Shown here piece after piece: positions 60,401 to 64,000 of a stretch of DNA of 64,000 nt. Location: the NCBI GenBank assembly GCA_033782935.1, contig JAWQEG010000286.1, forward strand, positions 4,539,501 to 4,603,500, in the 5' to 3' direction. The stretch comes from Petrolisthes cinctipes. Taxonomy: Eukaryota > Arthropoda > Malacostraca > Decapoda > Porcellanidae. The notes under the pieces are model-generated. The model made no database searches and was not told the origin of the DNA. It was given only the letters and a program-made list of their open reading frames with translations. Position numbers and translations under genes: made by a program. Position 1 is the stretch's first letter; each line of letters opens with the position of its first letter.

Positions 60401-63400
60401 AAATACAGGCCCAAAACATGCTGAAAATCGATATTTTAGATGCCCAAAGTCAATATGTGCATGTATCTTTTGTACCCGTTTATATCTCAAATTCAGGCTC
60501 AAAACACCCGAAAATTCAATATTTTGGGGTCCCAGAAGCAATCTGTACATGCCTACACAGTGCTAGAATATTTTCAAAATATAGGCTAAAAACATGCTAA
60601 AAATCGACATTTTAGGTGCCAAAAAATCGATATCTCAAATTCAGTCCCAAAACACCCGAAAATTCGATATTTAGAGGTCCCAGAAGGTATCTGTACATGC
60701 CTACTCCGTGTTAGAGTATTTTCAAAATACAGGCCAAAAAAATACTGACAATCGATCTTTTAGGTGCCCAAAAGTCGATATGTGCATACATCTTCTGTAC
60801 CCGTTTATATCTCAAATTCTGGCCCTAAACACCCGCAAATTCGATATTTTGGGGTCCCAGAAGCGATCTGTACATGCCTACTCCGTGTTAGAGTATTTTC
60901 AAAATTCAGGCCCAAAACATGCTGAAAATCGATATTTTTGGTGCCCAAAGTCAATATGTGCATGTATCTTCTGTACCCGTTTATATCTCAAATTCAGGCT
61001 CAAAACACCCGAAAATTCAATATTTTGGGGTCCCAAAAGCAATCTGTACAGTGCTAGAATATTTTCAAAATATAGGCTAAAAACATGCTAAAAATCGATC
61101 TTTTAGGTGCCAAAAAGTCGATATCTCAAATTCAGTCCCAAAACACCCGAAAATTCGATATTTTGGGGTCCCAGAAGCGATCTGTACATGCCTACTCCGT
61201 GTTAGAGTATTTTCAAAATACATGCTCAAAACATACTGAAAATCGATCTTTTAGGTGCATAAAAGTCGATATGTGCATGCATCTTCAGTACCCGTTTATA
61301 TCTCAAATTCAGGCTCAAAACACCCGAAAATTCAATATTTTGGGGTCCCAGAAGCAATCTGTACATGCCTACTCAGTGTTAGAGTATTTTCAAAATACAG
61401 GCCCAAAACATGCTGAAAATCGATATTTTAGATGCCCAAAGTCAATATGTGCATGTATCTTTTGTACCCGTTTATATCTCAAATTCAGGCTCAAAACACC
61501 CGAAAATTCAATATTTTGGGGTCCCAGAAGCAATCTGTACATGCCTACACAGTGCTAGAATATTTTCAAAATATAGGCTAAAAACATGCTAAAAATCGAC
61601 ATTTTAGGTGCCAAAAAATCGATATCTCAAATTCAGTCCCAAAACACCCGAAAATTCGATATTTAGAGGTCCCAGAAGGTATCTGTACATGCCTACTCCG
61701 TGTTAGAGTATTTTCAAAATACAGGCCAAAAAAATACTGAAAATCGATCTTTTAGGTGCCCAAAAGTCGATATGTGCATACATCTTCTGTACCCGTTTAT
61801 ATCTCAAATTCTGGCCCTAAACACCCGAAAATTCGATATTTTGGGGTCCCAGAAGCGATCTGTACATGCCTACTCCGTGTTAGAGTATTTTCAAAATTCA
61901 GGCCCAAAACATGCTGAAAATCGATATTTTTGGTGCCCAAAGTCAATATGTGCATGTATCTTCTGTACCCGTTTATATCTCAAATTCAGGCTCAAAACAC
62001 CCGAAAATTCAATATTTTGGGGTCCCAGAAGCAATCTGTACAGTGCTAGAATATTTTCAAAATATAGGCTAAAAACATGCTAAAAATCGATCTTTTAGGT
62101 GCCAAAAAGTCGATATCTCAAATTCAGTCCCAAAACACCCGAAAATTCGATATTTAGGGGTCCCAGAAGCGATCTGTACATGCCTACTCCGTGTTAGAGT
62201 ATTTTCAAAATACATGCTCAAAACATATTGAAAATCGATCTTTTAGGTGCACAAAAGTCGATATGTGCATGCATCTTCAGTACCCGTTTATATCTCAAAT
62301 TCAGGCTCAAAACACCCGAAAATTCAATATTTTGGGGTCCCAGAAGCAATCTGTACATGCCTACTCAGTGTTAGAGTATTTTCAAAATACAGTCCCAAAA
62401 CATGCTGAAAATCGATATTTTAGATGCCCAAAGTCAATATGTGCATGTATCTTCTGTACCCGTTTATATCTCAAATTCAGGCTCAAAACACCCGAAAATT
62501 CAATATTTTGGGGTCCCAGAAGCAATCTGTACATGCCTACACAGTGCTAGAATATTTTCAAAATATAGGCTAAAAACATGCTAAAAATCGACATTTTAGG
62601 TGCCAAAAAATCGATATCTCAAATTCAGTCCCAAAACACCCGAAAATTCGATATTTAGAGATCCCAGAAGGTATCTGTACATGCCTACTCCGTGTTAGAG
62701 TATTTTCAAAATACAGGCCAAAAAAATACTGAAAATCGATCTTTTAGGTGCCCAAAAGTCGATATGTGCATACATCTTCTGTACCCGTTTATATCTCAAA
62801 TTCTGTCCCTAAACACCCGCAAATTCGATATTTTGCGGTCCCAGAAGCGATCTGTACATGCCTACTCCGTGTTAGAGTATTTTCAAAATTCAGGCCCAAA
62901 ACATGCTGAAAATCGATATTTTTGGTGCCCAAAGTCAATGTGTGCATGTATCTTCTGTACCCGTTTATATCTCAAATTCAGGCTCAAAACACCCGAAAAT
63001 TCAATATTTTGGGGTCCCAGAAGCAATCTGTACAGTGCTAGAATATTTTCAAAATATAGGCTAAAAACATGCTAAAAATCGATCTTTTAGGTGCCAAAAA
63101 GTCGATATCTCAAATTCAGTCCCAAAACATCCGAAAATTCGATATTTAGGGGTCCCAAAAGCGATCTGTACATGCCTACTCCGTGTTAGAGTATTTTCAA
63201 AATACATGCTCAAAACATACTGAAAATCGATCTTTTAGGTGCACAAAAGTCGATATGTGCATGCATCTTCAGTACCCGTTTATATCTCAAATTCAGGCTC
63301 AAAACACCCGAAAATTCAATATTTTGGGGTCCCAGAAGCAATCTGTACATGCCTACTCAGTGTTAGAGTATTTTCAAAATACAGGCCCAAAACATGCTGA

Positions 63401-64000
63401 AAATCGATATTTTAGATGCCCAAAGTCAATATGTGCATGTATCTTCTGTACCCGTTTATATCTCAAATTCAGGCTCAAAACACCCGAAAATTCAATATTT
63501 TGGGGTCCCAGAAGCAATCTGTACATGCCTACACAGTGCTAGAATATTTTCAAAATATAGGCTAAAAACATGCTAAAAATCGACATTTTAGGTGCCAAAA
63601 AATCGATATCTCAAATTCAGTCCCAAAACACCCGAAAATTCGATATTTAGAGGTCCCAGAAGGTATCTGTACATGCCTACTCCGTGTTAGAGTATTTTCA
63701 AAATACAGGCCAAAAAAATACTGAAAATCGATCTTTTAGGTGCCCCAAAAGTCGATATGTGCATACATCTTCTGTACCCGTTTACATTTCAAATTCTGGC
63801 CCTAAACACCCGAAAATTCGATATTTTGGGGTCCCAGAAGCGATCTGTACATGCCTACTCCGTGTTAGAGTATTTTCAAAATTCAGGCCCAAAACATGCT
63901 GAAAATCGATATTTTTGGTGCCCAAAGTCAATATGTGCATGTATCTTCTGTACCAGTTTATATCTCAAATTCAGGCTCAAAACACCCGAAAATTCAATAT

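Larger units (their letters stand above)
14964..64000 (+). repeat. Satellite array, right segment (about 49 kb, continues beyond window)
   Basis: The same satellite in the same orientation resumes within the C2 monomer interrupted at 7783 and runs to the window edge, about 300 monomers by length. Most units are 491- or 501-bp trimers. Departures from the pattern are listed separately: A-B-C-C units, A-C units lacking B, B-C units lacking A, an A-A-B-C unit, A/B hybrid monomers and larger segmental duplications. Small indels also occur, such as a 7-bp deletion near 23872, a 2-bp insertion near 42930 and a 1-bp insertion near 63743. There is no gene, no orientation switch and no second transposon in this segment. 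Its right end falls inside a B1-type monomer. Confidence 0.98.

Noticed and set aside
477..63902. Over a hundred open frames of 60-216 codons on the + strand of the satellite, almost identical in sequence
   Set aside because: They arise because A-B monomer pairs happen to lack stops in two frames. The same DNA is open in overlapping frames, each frame ends in the C monomer, the trimer lengths shift the frame, and no domain, promoter or codon constraint is visible.
1..64000. CRISPR-like array of repeats and spacers
   Set aside because: Repeat units are 148-177 bp with no unique spacers, and adjacent monomers are similar along their whole length. This is satellite DNA.

Overview
This window is eukaryotic, non-genic heterochromatin. 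About 56.8 of 64 kb (1-7783 and 14964-64000) is one AT-rich tandem satellite with a clear higher-order repeat (HOR). The remaining 7.18 kb (7784-14963) is a GC-rich insertion with inverted terminal repeats. I see no intact protein gene, tRNA, rRNA, CRISPR array or bacterial feature. The roughly nucleosome-length monomer, the multi-monomer HOR and the length of the array suggest centromeric or pericentromeric DNA of an animal. I do not recognise the species or the satellite family.

Satellite layout: the ancestral monomer is about 177 bp. Three monomer classes follow each other in the order A (177 bp), B (166 or 176 bp) and C (148 bp, with an internal deletion of about 29 bp). Two versions of the trimer exist, 491 bp (A1-B1-C1) and 501 bp (A2-B2-C2), and their alternation gives a 992-bp six-monomer HOR. 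Across the window this pattern is broken by hybrid trimers, trimers lacking A or B, trimers with an extra A or C, and nested segmental duplications with offsets of 992, 2134, 4083, about 5270 and 10381 bp. Most A, B and C class differences at three fixed sites are CG versus CA, as expected from decay of methylated CpG.

Insertion layout, left to right: a 382-bp element with perfect 68-bp inverted termini (7784-8165); a 6.8-kb element with perfect 34-bp inverted termini (8166-14963); inside it, three diverged copies of a roughly 200-270-bp repeat around a minus-strand tyrosine-recombinase remnant (8872-9408); a GC-rich stretch with no recognisable gene; a cluster of perfect inverted repeats (11070-11220); several minisatellites and tandem duplications (11332-12600); and a repeated, CACGTG-rich region (12640-14700). 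The interrupted satellite monomer is restored exactly across the insertion, so any target-site duplication is 0-2 bp. Together with the recombinase remnant this points to, but does not prove, a tyrosine-recombinase type of mobile element. Nothing here forms a working pathway; the biology is centromere-type repeat evolution plus one unusual composite mobile element.
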